Positions 34,501-46,500 of a stretch of 62,000 bases of DNA are shown in pieces. Under the pieces are notes generated by a model that was not told where the DNA came from, did not search any database, and saw only the letters and a list, made by a program, of their open reading frames with translations. Position 1 is the first letter of the stretch. Every line of letters starts with the position of its first letter. This DNA is from Hydractinia symbiolongicarpus (lineage: Eukaryota; Cnidaria; Hydrozoa; Anthoathecata; Hydractiniidae), in assembly GCF_029227915.1 (NCBI RefSeq), contig NC_079885.1:9785001-9847000 (forward strand), read 5' to 3'. A program made the translations under genes and the position numbers.

Positions 34501-37500
34501 GCCATCATAGATGTTTTTTTAGCACAATGCAACCATCATGTCTATATAAGGCCAGTATAAACTAATTTTCAGTCTTCACTACTCTATTATCACTGAAAAA
34601 AATTAAAATAAGATGGTACTGTGTTTTCTTTTTCCTTATCACTGGGCCTGCATTTTGCATGTTCTCTGCAACCAGTACGTTGCTGAACAACAAAACAGTG
34701 ATATATATTCGGTGTTATACTTTTTATCTTTGCAGTTCTCCTTGTTATTGTAAATAAAAATAAAAATATGATAATTTTCACAATTAGATTTTAGTCTTGG
34801 TCAATTTGCTGGCTGGAAAATTTATTCTTTGAGTACAAGTGCAACGAGTATGTTGCTGGACAACGACAACAGTGATATATATTCAATGTTATACTTTTTA
34901 TCTCTGCAGTTCTCCTTGTTATTGTAAATAAAAACATATGATTATTTTTACAAATAGATTTTGGTTTGGATGCATCTGCTGGCTGGAAAATTGAGAGTTT
35001 TAATACGAGTCAGCATGGTAAGTGCTATCACTAACTTTACTTTAGGTTTAATATTGTATATCAACTGTAATTTGATAAATATTGTTTTCAGATCTAGAGA
35101 ACCTGTTAGCTGAAGATGAAAAAGTGATAGCCTTGAATAATAATAGTGTTTACAAGGTAAAGTATATAAAATATAAGAGCTTAAAAATGGATTGTTGATG
35201 TTATAACGTAAATTTCTATTTAAAAATGTTACCATATTGATAGGACTGTCTGGACGTTATAACTTTTGTTTTTGAAAAACATTATTGTAACATATCTATT
35301 GAAAAAGAAAGCAATCTTTATACTTGTATTCAAGCTCAATGAAATCATTTATGAAACAAAAGCCTGAAATTTTCAATTTTTTTAAATAACACACCAATGT
35401 AAACCAGAATAATCTTTGGTGTCTTATTCAAGGCTTGTCAAACATATTTTTTGTTAACAATTAAGCCTATTATGCCCTTAGTAAGGATTTGATGATCTTA
35501 ATCTGAGAATGCAATTAAAGGAAAATAGAGCTGGGGATTGGAAGACAGAATAGTTCATACATGGCTATTGTTTAGTGCCAAAAATTATGCATTAAAAAAA
35601 GTTTAGTCATAAATAGGATCAAAAAAAGATAATGTTCTTCGTTGTCAATCACAAAACTTTGATTTAATTTTATTCTTCTTATGTTTGTTTTCGTAACAAG
35701 AATAGAACGTTTAGTTGTTCAAAATTGCATTTCACATACTTTCATAATATCTTTCACTTAGTAAGTAAGCAAATGGGCCAACAAACTGGGCCAACAAATC
35801 AACAGCGATGTGAAAAAAATCATTTAACATTTAGAACAGTTTCTTTTAAAAGTATTAGGCATAATTTGGAACTTTAGTGCAATTATCAAGAAAATATATA
35901 TATTTTCCAAGCTTTCTTTCTGAAGATGGTTTTTAGAAGCTAAACAAATCTCTCATAATCTTTGATATTCTGTTTATAGTGCTTTTAAATGGATGCATGT
36001 TTAATTGAATGCTCTTATCAACATAAAAATTTCAGTCCACTATTTTGTAGATGCATTATAAACAACCCGATTTTACACTATTTCACATTTAAAATAATAA
36101 AAATTTGAAGTTACCTAAGTGAAAAAATGTGTTGCGAATAGCTGAGGATTTTTCATGTTCTGTGTCAACAAGAATACACAGAAAAATTAAAAGTTTTTTA
36201 ATCCTTGTAGGTTGGTGATGAAACAACGCTCTCTGAATGGTCACTTCATAGTGATAACCAAAGAATTAATTCAGCTTTACTTCCAAGTGGATCTAATATA
36301 GACGATGGTCGTGTCAGTGTTTATTTTAAAGCAAAATCTCATGAATTAGGTCATTTATCTGGTGACGAAGGACCACGGGTTAGTTGCTTGTCACATTTTT
36401 TTTAATTTTACTTCTGTTGTGTTGTATGTTGGGATAGATTTACCTAGTTTTAAACTTTTATTTACAGCCAAACTTCTCTGATGACAGTCATGAGGTAATA
36501 ACGCCGCCAACTGCTGCTCCTGTACCATTAGTAAAAGAAGTTACATCTATTGATAAGGATCAAACTATTCCTATGGGTGCATGGAGCAATAAAACATTTA
36601 ATGTAGATTTAGATGTGAATGAGAAAATGGTGAATGATTCTGATCAAAGCGAAACACCAAAATCACGATTATTATCAACGCACAAGAGGAATTCAGACAC
36701 AGTTTTACAAAAGAAAAAGAAGCGTCAGTTGATTGGTAAAGACGACAAAGCTAAAAATTCTTTAAATCAAGATGGAGATAAAAGCATACAGAGTGTTAGG
36801 AGAAAGAGCTCTTCCAAAGAAAACTCCAGCAAACACACAGATGCAGATGCTAATGCATCAATAAATGCTTCAAAACATCATACAAGCATTGTTGCTCCTG
36901 TATCAGAGGTGGAAGCAGACACGTTGTTAGACGATATTAAAGGTCGTAGAGTCAGTACAGCTGGTATGACTAAGGCACAGATTGTGGAGTTAGCTAAGTG
37001 TATATCATCAATGACTGGTACTAATATTGAACTTGTGTATAAGTTAATACTTCTTTTACCACGTAATCAAGGAAACAGTTTTCAAACTGTGAGTCAAGTC
37101 CATGTTTCACCACAACAGTCTCTTAAGCATACAAAAACTATGGAAAATATTTCAATCCCTTACAACAGTGTTAATGATGCAAATTTTGTTCAGAATATGA
37201 AATATGTAAAATCACCTGCACAGACAGGCACAGAAAGACTGTACTATTCTGAGCCACTAGGCAAACCAATATCGTCAATTATTCCCCTTAATTCTTATGA
37301 TAAGAACCAAGGAAATACTGATGTAAATTCACAACATCACCAGAATAAGCACTATCTGCATAGTACACAGATGCCTGATCGATACAGTGATCCTAGCCCT
37401 CTTACACAGAACAGAGTCAAAGCGGACCCACGACTTGCTATTAGTGTAAGTCCAATACGTCATCACTACGCCCAGCAAGAATATTCAGCAGGTTTTCATA

Positions 37501-40500
37501 ACAGCAATGTAATCACAAAGGAACGTTTTGAGCATGTTCAGAATTTCCATCCTCTTCAAAGTCAGAGAAGTTCACAAGAAGGTTCAGCTCTTCACAACTT
37601 TCATCCTTTGCACCATCATACAAGAAGAACAGCAAGCAACCCAGAGAGTGGCAGTTATTCTGGCATGTGTCCCAGTGATGATTATGGTGTTTTAGTGTCA
37701 AACAAAAAATACAACTCAAAATATCAGCATTCTGTAAATACGTCACAGCCTGATACCTATCCCGCATATAGTGCAGATGGAATTAGTTTTCCAAAAGAGG
37801 TTGCTTTTGATGTTTGTTGTGTTGAAACAACCCTCTCGAAAGTAGTTCAATTTTATAATTCCAATAGCTGCTGGATGCAATGCCAATTGCATGTTGTATT
37901 CTTTGCACATAATGGACAGGAGGTAAGTTAAATGGTATACTACTTACTACATCGTTGGCTTAAATAAGTGCTGCCACTTAAAAGAGTAAACACGTTTTTT
38001 GGATTATTAAGCACATGCACATAATTAATGTTAAAAGAATGTATCTGTTATCCATTTATTTTTTTAATTATAGATTTACTTTAAGAAGTTGACATTAATT
38101 TATCCATAGTTTTAATTATAAAATCAGCAGCCTGGATAACTCCTTTTTCAAGGTTTTAAAATAAATTGAGTGACACAGTGTCTGCCCATTTTCGTGTATG
38201 TACATACCAAAATACTGAATAACATTAAAACGAGATTGGTTATGAGCCGACTTTGCAAGGAAAGAGGGCTGAAGTAATTTGTTTACTTGCATTATTTGCA
38301 CATTTTTTTTGTCATGCAATCGAAATATTTTCATATGGTAACAATATGGTATTATATCTTTTACCTGCCCAACACTTGGCCAATCCTATGATTTTTTTTT
38401 TTATTCTTAGTGTTAAATGAGTGACCTATATTGTAAGGGATGTCTTACACCATTTATTTTTCCAAGTGAGACAGCAAGGGTAGTTTTAACAATATTTAAG
38501 TTTGTGATTTTAGACTTAGCATACCAATTTGACTTTTTTATCGTAATGGGGTAAGTTGGACTTTTACCCCCTTCACAGCTTTTCTTGAAACATTCTTGCT
38601 TATTTTTGTCACATTTTAAGCCTTTGCCTTAGGTCGGATGTTGGAGAGAAAAAATACTCAAAATTCTATAATATGTCAAATAATAAGTAATTTAAAAATT
38701 AACACAACATGATGTTGACAACAAGGGTTATATCCTGTTTTTAAAATTTTGTATTAGGTGAGATACCATCTCAGTATTTTTTTAGGCAAATGAAATTTTT
38801 AAGTCCTTTTGCTTGGTTAAAAAATTTTTTTTCTTAGAAGGCTCATTTAAGAAAGCATATTTTTTTTCTCCTATATAATTTAAAAATTGTTAAGATTACC
38901 CGAACTGCTCTGGTGTACTGCCTTAAAAGAAAAAAATTCACATAAGGTTAAAATTTTTTGCAAGGAGAACACAAGCCCCGCCCTTGTGGTATGTCACAAG
39001 GAGGTAGTATCCTTGCTTTGTAAACAAACCAGCAGCCCAATATAAAATAAATAATCTTATTTTGATATTATTCTGCATTTTTACATGCCTTTTTACTGGA
39101 ACGGATATGGAAATAGGTCTATAATGGTAAACACAATAGCTTTTGTGGTTAGAGAAGGAAGTAAGGATTGTATAGTTAAGTATTACTCGAACCTGAATCA
39201 CATTTATTCCATGTCTCATTAAACATTCCTAAAAACAGACGTTTTGTATAGTTGGACCTAATCCCTTGTTTTCTTTATGTTTTGTGTTGTTTTTAATAGA
39301 CCGATTTTGAACACATATTTTCATTTCCACCCAAAATTATTATGGATCCACACTCCAGTGAAGATGTCAAGATAAAGTTTTCGCCAGCACAAACTGGAAC
39401 TTACATGATGAAAATCGAGCTAATGGTGGCAGGTTTGATAGCTGAAGAAACAAACTTAAAATGGCAGCGTGTTGCAAATATTTTGAATATTGAAGGTATT
39501 GCTGAAACACCTGACGTTGAAATATTACTGGATCAAAACAAGTGTTTGGATTTTGGTGAAATGCCATATGGTTCAAAAAGAACACAGGAATTAAAAATTT
39601 TAAATAAAGGGAGAGCAGATGTACCCATTTATGTAAATATTGCTGAGGTAGGTGGAAATAGAAATTTATGAAATAATTACCATAATTATGCTAATTATAC
39701 TCTAATGTACTAGTTACATTAAGAAAACCAACACCTATAAAACGCTTTGTACAAAATGTTTGTTTAAGTGTTAATGCTGCATTGTGTTGGATGTTGTTAA
39801 AAAAATTCTCATGTTTATGTCCCAAAGGATTGTGTAGTTATAAATGTTTGCAGTTTTTAGAAGAGAAATTAAGTAATTAACAACTTATTATTATTCAGTA
39901 CTATCACCTCTTCTGAAGTACAGGAAATAACAACACCTAAGTTGAACACCTAAAATCTATTGTTTGTATTGGATGAATCATAGTAAGGCTTCTTTATGCT
40001 GTATGTCATGTTTTTTATATTGTAGTCCTCAGCTGATTCTCAATATTTCAAGTTAGAAATCCAAAAGAAAGAGCAAAATGAAGTGGAAGATTCAATTTAC
40101 CTGACTTCAAAGCTGTCTGTTTTAGTTCCTGGACGAAAGCATGCAGGGTTGGCAATGAAACCAAAAATTATAAGGCTAAAATTTGATTCACCCTCCAGAA
40201 AAGATCAAGGTATAAAATATTTGTGGTAGGACTCCAAGTGGAAAATGCAGTGAAGGCAACGTGATAAGTCCCTCTATTATAGTTCTTTTACAAGTCATAT
40301 ATTTTTTTACAAATCACATATTCAGCAAATTTGGTGAGACTCTAAAAATAACCATATAACTATATATTTTTCCTAATATTCTTTGTCCATACTTCTATAA
40401 AAATAAATGAATGTTTCAAATGAGCTCTGTTTAATCAGGCTTTATATAAGGAGACATAAGATAATAGCAGTAGCCTGGTTGCATTGTCTTAGATAATCAG

Positions 40501-43500
40501 ATATTCTTGTCTACATGGGTACAGGAATTTCAAAGGGATATAAAATTATCCCATGACATCACTATCAAGTCAGGTTTTTAAAAAGTAACGGGGTTATACT
40601 GATTTTATTTTTAGTTCTGTTTTTTGAATGAGTGAGATCTGAGTTTAAGACCTTAAAGATATTTTTTTTGCTTTTAGATATTCATAAACAAGTACTTAGT
40701 TCACCTGAAGATTTTTCATGCTATGTTAGCATCCATACGGACACAAAGCATAGTATTCCTATATCAAGTGTGTTAATGAAAGCTAAAGTTGGAGTATTGC
40801 GACTTCACTCCTTAAGAACAATGCAGGTAGGTTGCTATAACAGTTGTTTTCGTAGTTCTCATTTCTTAGTTGGCTAACATTATTCATCTTAGGTTCAAAT
40901 GAGCTATTGAAAGTATAAATTGTTCACAATCAGTAATTCTCCATCAGTTCAAATCAGCTTTATTTCTCCACAAAATATATATTATTAATGGTAATTTTCT
41001 ATTTTGCAGGCAATATCACTGTCAACACTTGAAGGTCAACACGTTAGTAGAGTAATTCCTTTAAAAAATGCTGGCAACATTTCGTTGCAACTTGAAAGCA
41101 AGATAATGGGTGGATCACCTTATTTTTCTATCATGCCATCTCTTGTGAATATAAAGCCTGGTATGCAAAGTGAATTAAAGGTAGCGTTTAAATCGGCAAC
41201 AGCTATCTCGGTGGAAAGGTAATTAAGATTTTGATAAAAATAGTAAAAAAACTTCCCTTTCATCTGTTTGATTATTCGATTTAGTAAACCACATTCTATT
41301 TCGGATCCCAGCACCTGGATATTTATTATTGTGGGATGTTTGACCTAGACCCAGGTATTTTAAGAAGAAACATGCATTAGTATGCGATAGTATGTGCACT
41401 ACCCACACAAAAATACTTTATATACTGTGCTATCAATGGAACATGCCAAATGCCAAGGTGTGATTAGAAGTTCACCAATGCAGCACACAAAAAATACACC
41501 TGTTTTTAATTACAATAATAATAATAATAATAATAGTAATAATAATCATTTATTTCAGTTCTTTGAGATTTACATGGGTCATCTGGTATATAAAAGTTAA
41601 ATAATATGGTAGAAAAAATATGCTTTTTACTAAATATGTTTGTGGAAAAGCTTTTAGCGCCCGGTTGAGGTTCGAAAGTATAAAACACTTAAATTATTAC
41701 GTATTTATGGCCAATTGTACAGAAATTATGTGGTGTAAACTGGTACGCATGAAAAGTAAAAAGTGAAAATTATAGTTTTGAGCTTAAACAAAGAAAAAAA
41801 CATCTTATTTACATTTTTTAAATTTAAGGAAATTGTTATTTCCTTCATAGTCAAACAAAGAGCCTGTGAATGAAATCAAACTACCATACCAACCCTAACT
41901 GGTATTTTTTTTTTCATTTCAGTCGATTAGTTGTTTGTGTGTTGCCAGATGGCGACCAGTATGAATGGAATTTAAAGGGACAAGCCACAGAGAAAACCGC
42001 CATAGAAAAAGAGGATAGACCTATACTTCTGTGCAATAAACTTGGTTTAAATTGGCCCGGTGTTCCAATCGGACAGTCAAAACAACAAAGGCTAATATTA
42101 CGAAATAATTCTGAGGTTGATTATGTACATTTGAGTATGAGTATAGCTGGTGACCATTCAAACTTTCAAATTCAAAACGACTCTCTCTTACAACAAAGAG
42201 CTATCAACCAGTTCGAAGCTGTTTTAAAACCAGAAGGAGAATTGCCAGTGCATGTTTTATTTGCACCGTCTTGTTTTGCAATGATGAACAGCTCGTTGGT
42301 ACTACGCACTGTGAATGGCACCACAAAGTTTGTTATTCCTCTATCTGGATATGGTGGGGCTTCCAATCTGGATATTAATGGTGCAAAGAAGTTAAACGAT
42401 CAGTTTTGGATTGACATTGGTGAAGTGTACTTGGGAAAAAGAAATGTTGTGAATGTAATGTTGAGAAATAGCGGCTCCAGAGCTGCTTTTGTATCTTTGA
42501 AATGTTTTTCAGGTAAACTGTACAAGCACATTTATCAATATGTGCTTGTACATTTAACAAATCTTTATTGTTGATTTTACTGAACGACCTCATATTTGTT
42601 GTGCTAGAGCATCATTTATTTAACAGCTCTTTCCCTTTTTATATTACTGAGCCTTGCTACCTCTTGTTTTAGACATTACAGCCAGACTTGAGTATCCTGA
42701 CACTCATGTAACAATCACACCAAACAATTTTGTTTTGGCTGAGAAAGCTTCAGAACAAGTGAATATTTTCTACCAACCTTTAAAAAATCATGCCCTAAAA
42801 AGCCAAGAAGGAACTTTCACATGTGCTCACTTAGTGATATATTCTGGTGATGAAGTAATGCGGAGCCAGTATAGAAAGTATATATATATTTTTTTTACCT
42901 TTTAAATTCAGTATTGTCTTGTATTATGCTTGTGTTATTGTTTACTTCAAATGCATAATGTTTTAGCATGATTGTCTGGGACGTTAGCAAATGATACAAC
43001 ATACGATAATGTCAAATGTAACAAATAATTTAAAGGGGTGATACAAGATTCATTTTGTCAAATTCGAAAAATTGGATCATATATCAGGAAAAATCGTATG
43101 CTTTTAGCATGTTGAAACTTGTTGAAACCATTTTTTAAAAAGTATGACTGGAACAAAAATTCCATCTAATCTTTCAAAGTTATCCTTATATTCATTTTTT
43201 TACTGTTGTTTTTATTTATTGCGGGGTGAATGACTAATGCTCGTAATTAAAACAATATAACAAACATTTGAAAGGCCTTATAACGTAGCCGAATAATCAG
43301 AGGAAGATCACTCAATCTGCATTAACATTTTAGTGAAGTAACAATGACCTATGACTATTTCCAAAATATAGTGAGGCTAGGTAGTAAATTTCAAAGTTTT
43401 ATGTAATGTAAATTTCAAAGTTTTATGTAATTATACAGGTATTCACATGTCAGGTTTATGCAGTTTGAACTTGTATAAGTTTGCTTTTTAATGTTTAATG

Positions 43501-46500
43501 TGGACTTGGTCTTTTCACTTTAAGTAGTTTATTTAAATTAAAATTCTTCAAATGCGCTTGTCGTTGCTGACGTCGCATGGCCATTTTTCCTAAATTTTGG
43601 AACCTCTTTATGCTCTAATATAATTCTTCCTTTCTTCCATTTTAAATACTGCTTACTAAACCCATGCATCTGAAAAAACAGCACTACCTATTGGCGACCT
43701 AATGCTTTTTGCTAATTTTATAAAATCACTGGAAAAGTGCCAATTTCTCTAGATATTTTTGTGAGAGTTTGTAAATAAATTGGTTTTGTTAAGTTTGTTT
43801 CCACGCTAAGTTAGGTGACGCTAATAATCAGAGGAAATTAATTACATATTTTATCTAAAATTTCTAACCTGCACTAATTAGCACTAATTAGAGGTAACAC
43901 TAAATTAGAATAATTATGATAACCAGGCCATATCAACGGACTCCTAAGGGTGGTTCTTTAACACCACAGTAGTGCAATGTGGTACCAGATTTGACTGAAT
44001 CGGTAATGGAGGTGAAATGGAAACTAGACAAATACCTAACTTTTTTTCAGAAATTTCACTGGTGTAAAGTCTCATGGAATTAATGTATCACAAATTCTCC
44101 AGTTGACTTCAGATTTTAAACATCAATCAAATATCTCCGAAGAAATCAGTTATACCACAGTGCCCGATTGGGAGCAATTCTTCTTTGCCAATATTTCGAA
44201 AACCGTTATTGCTATGGTAGCCACGTCAGAGCACCATTATGAAACTGACAAACCAGCTGTTAAAGACCAGCTTCAAAAAGAAATAGCTCATGTAACGCCA
44301 GCACAGAAATTACAACCTGTTACGACTTTTCCAGGTGAGGTTAGCAAACAAGACTTAATACAATTCATCTTTATATTTTGTACTTTATACTTTCAAACTT
44401 CTATTCCTTTTGATTTAAAATGAAAAAAAAATGGATAAAAAATGATGTTACAAGTAAAAGTGATTTTTTAACAATATGATACTTGAAATGTCTCGAATTT
44501 CTATTTGACTTCATTTTTTTCTTATCTAAAGTTGTGCTAAAGTTTCCTTTAAACATTTAAAGTTTCTGAAATGATTAAAATCACCTTATAGAACTTATTT
44601 ATGCCACATTTTGCTTGAAAAGTCTTCAGCAGTAAACGTTTTGAGCATGCGCATTGGTAATTCCTCATTTTCTTTTTTTCATTTTTTTTCTCTCTGCTTG
44701 TTCATGAGTGAGTAGAAATAGTATTTAAATTAAAAAGTGAAATTATTATTTTGCCAATAAGAAGGTGTAAAAATTGCCAATCAAATATCATTCAATTTAT
44801 TTTAATAGCCGAATTTTTTCTACTACCACTTTTTGAACCAAAATATTAGTGGTGGAACTAGGGCTTTAGTGGCTATCACTGCAAGAAAAACAATAGAATT
44901 TTGATATTGCTATTTGTCATTTGATAAGTGTCACCTGTAACAGGAATCTTACAACGTTTAGGCAAGAACACACAGAAAAGCGAGTTATGGTCTGTATATC
45001 CTGAGCAAATCATACTAAGTTCAAGTGAAGAATCACCAGCCTCAAAAATTCAACTCATCAATTACTCTGATGTCACTGTTTCTTTCGAGTTTATTTGGCC
45101 AGCTCAAACATTAGTGATTACACCATGTAAAGACACAATACCAGCAAAAAGTCAGTTAGCTATCAGAATCAATGCAAAGCCCTCGTTTTTAGCAAGACAA
45201 GAGGATCTACCATGGAGAGGGAGTATATATGTACAGTGTGGTGGAGAACAAAAGGTTTGTTGTGTTTTAAATACCTTCAAAAAGGCTTTTGTATTAGGAA
45301 TATTAATCGTATTTGCTTGGAGCTTGTGGAAACACTTTGCTTTAGCATTGTTTGGTTGAAAACATTTCAGACAACTGGAGATGCAAGAGTACGCTAGTTT
45401 TAAACATGCCATTCGCTTGGTGCAGATTATTTGAGTTGAAGAATTTAAAAATTAAAAAAAAAAACATACAGAATTGCCCACAAAGCACGAAATATATTTG
45501 GAAATTCTTTCAACGAAAATAATCCAGACGCCCAGTAGTATGAAAAACCTGGCTTATACCTAGTTCATATCCAAAGCAATATTTTAAATGGTATTTTATT
45601 TGAACCCCTTCAATATGTTGCGCTGTAGTTTTTCGTAATATCAGACAATTGGTTGACATGTCTAAGTATTAGTACTTCTGTAGTCTAGGAGATTTTGAAT
45701 TTTAGGGATAGGATATTAATTTTCATAAAAATTAATATACTGTCGCAGAAAAGTTGATTTGCTTTAAAATTTAATTTGACGTGTCAAAAACTTTAGGGTC
45801 ATTTTTATCAAAATTATTTTTTAAGAAAAGAGTTTTTTAACTTTTATGTCTTTTTTAGTGTGTCAATGTCCAGATACGAAGTGATGTTATTTGTGATCAA
45901 TCACCTGGACTACCTTTATCGACACAACAGCTCATGCCACTCGATACTCATAATATGTCTCTGCTGACTTACTCAACTCCACTGGCTGATCATTCGGTCA
46001 CCATTGCACCGCATATTCTTGAATTTCAAAACACAAAAGTAAATATGGTGGCAGGTATTTATTTATTAATTTATTTATTTATTTATTTATTTATTTATTT
46101 TTTTATTTGTTTGAATTTCTCTCAATCCTCTTTATTTTTCAGAATCGTCCTTCATCATCACCAACAAAACAACTCAATCTTGTCGATGGTTTCTTTCATC
46201 CATTGCCCCACCTTATTTTAAGGAACAGAATAGCAAAGGCGATATTGTGCGTGCCACATACACTGCTTTCAGATTTGCTAAACATTCTGGAAAGTTAAAT
46301 GGAAAACAAATCTTTAAAGTGAGCTACTTCAGTTTTTTTTGATTCACCTGTAATCCCTCCCACATAGTGTCTGATTATTCATAATTATTATACCTGTTCT
46401 AGCTACCAGTGTCATTTCTACCGCGTGACGGAGGAGTGTATTCTCAATTTTGGGATTTTGAGGTAAGAATTTCATCATCGTTATTACTCTAGACTGACTT

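Larger units (their letters stand above)
19510..36378 (+). other. CEP192: CEP192 exons 1-19: disordered N-terminal region
   Basis: Exons: 19510-19751, 22318-22388, 24298-24372, 25932-26113, 27833-27905, 28271-28394, 28826-28881, 29275-29460, 29636-29764, 29872-29940, 30024-30172, 33265-33491, 33706-33742, 33851-33977, 34353-34445, 34788-34847, 34958-35017, 35092-35156, 36211-36378. They encode residues 1-731, rich in S, D, N and E, with a Gly/Asp/Ser run (GGGGGDGSSGHSDSD, exon 9). Possible conserved linear motifs are YFLAASTPFK (exon 12), LRHEYGEPPNW (exon 13) and HPEKVYNPFDSF (exon 15). In vertebrates this half binds kinases, but I cannot place those sites here. Large introns 1 (2.6 kb), 2 (1.9 kb), 4 (1.7 kb) and 11 (3.1 kb) carry the repeats listed separately. 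Missed small exons are possible. Confidence 0.75.

Noticed and set aside
41394-41688. Asn-rich and Tyr-rich ORFs on opposite strands
   Set aside because: Both are readings of the (AAT)n microsatellite in a CEP192 intron.
46039-46040. GTAAAT at 46039 as donor of CEP192 exon 29
   Set aside because: It gives phase 0, whereas exon 30 needs phase 1. The GGCAG|GTATTT donor at 46054 restores frame and homology.
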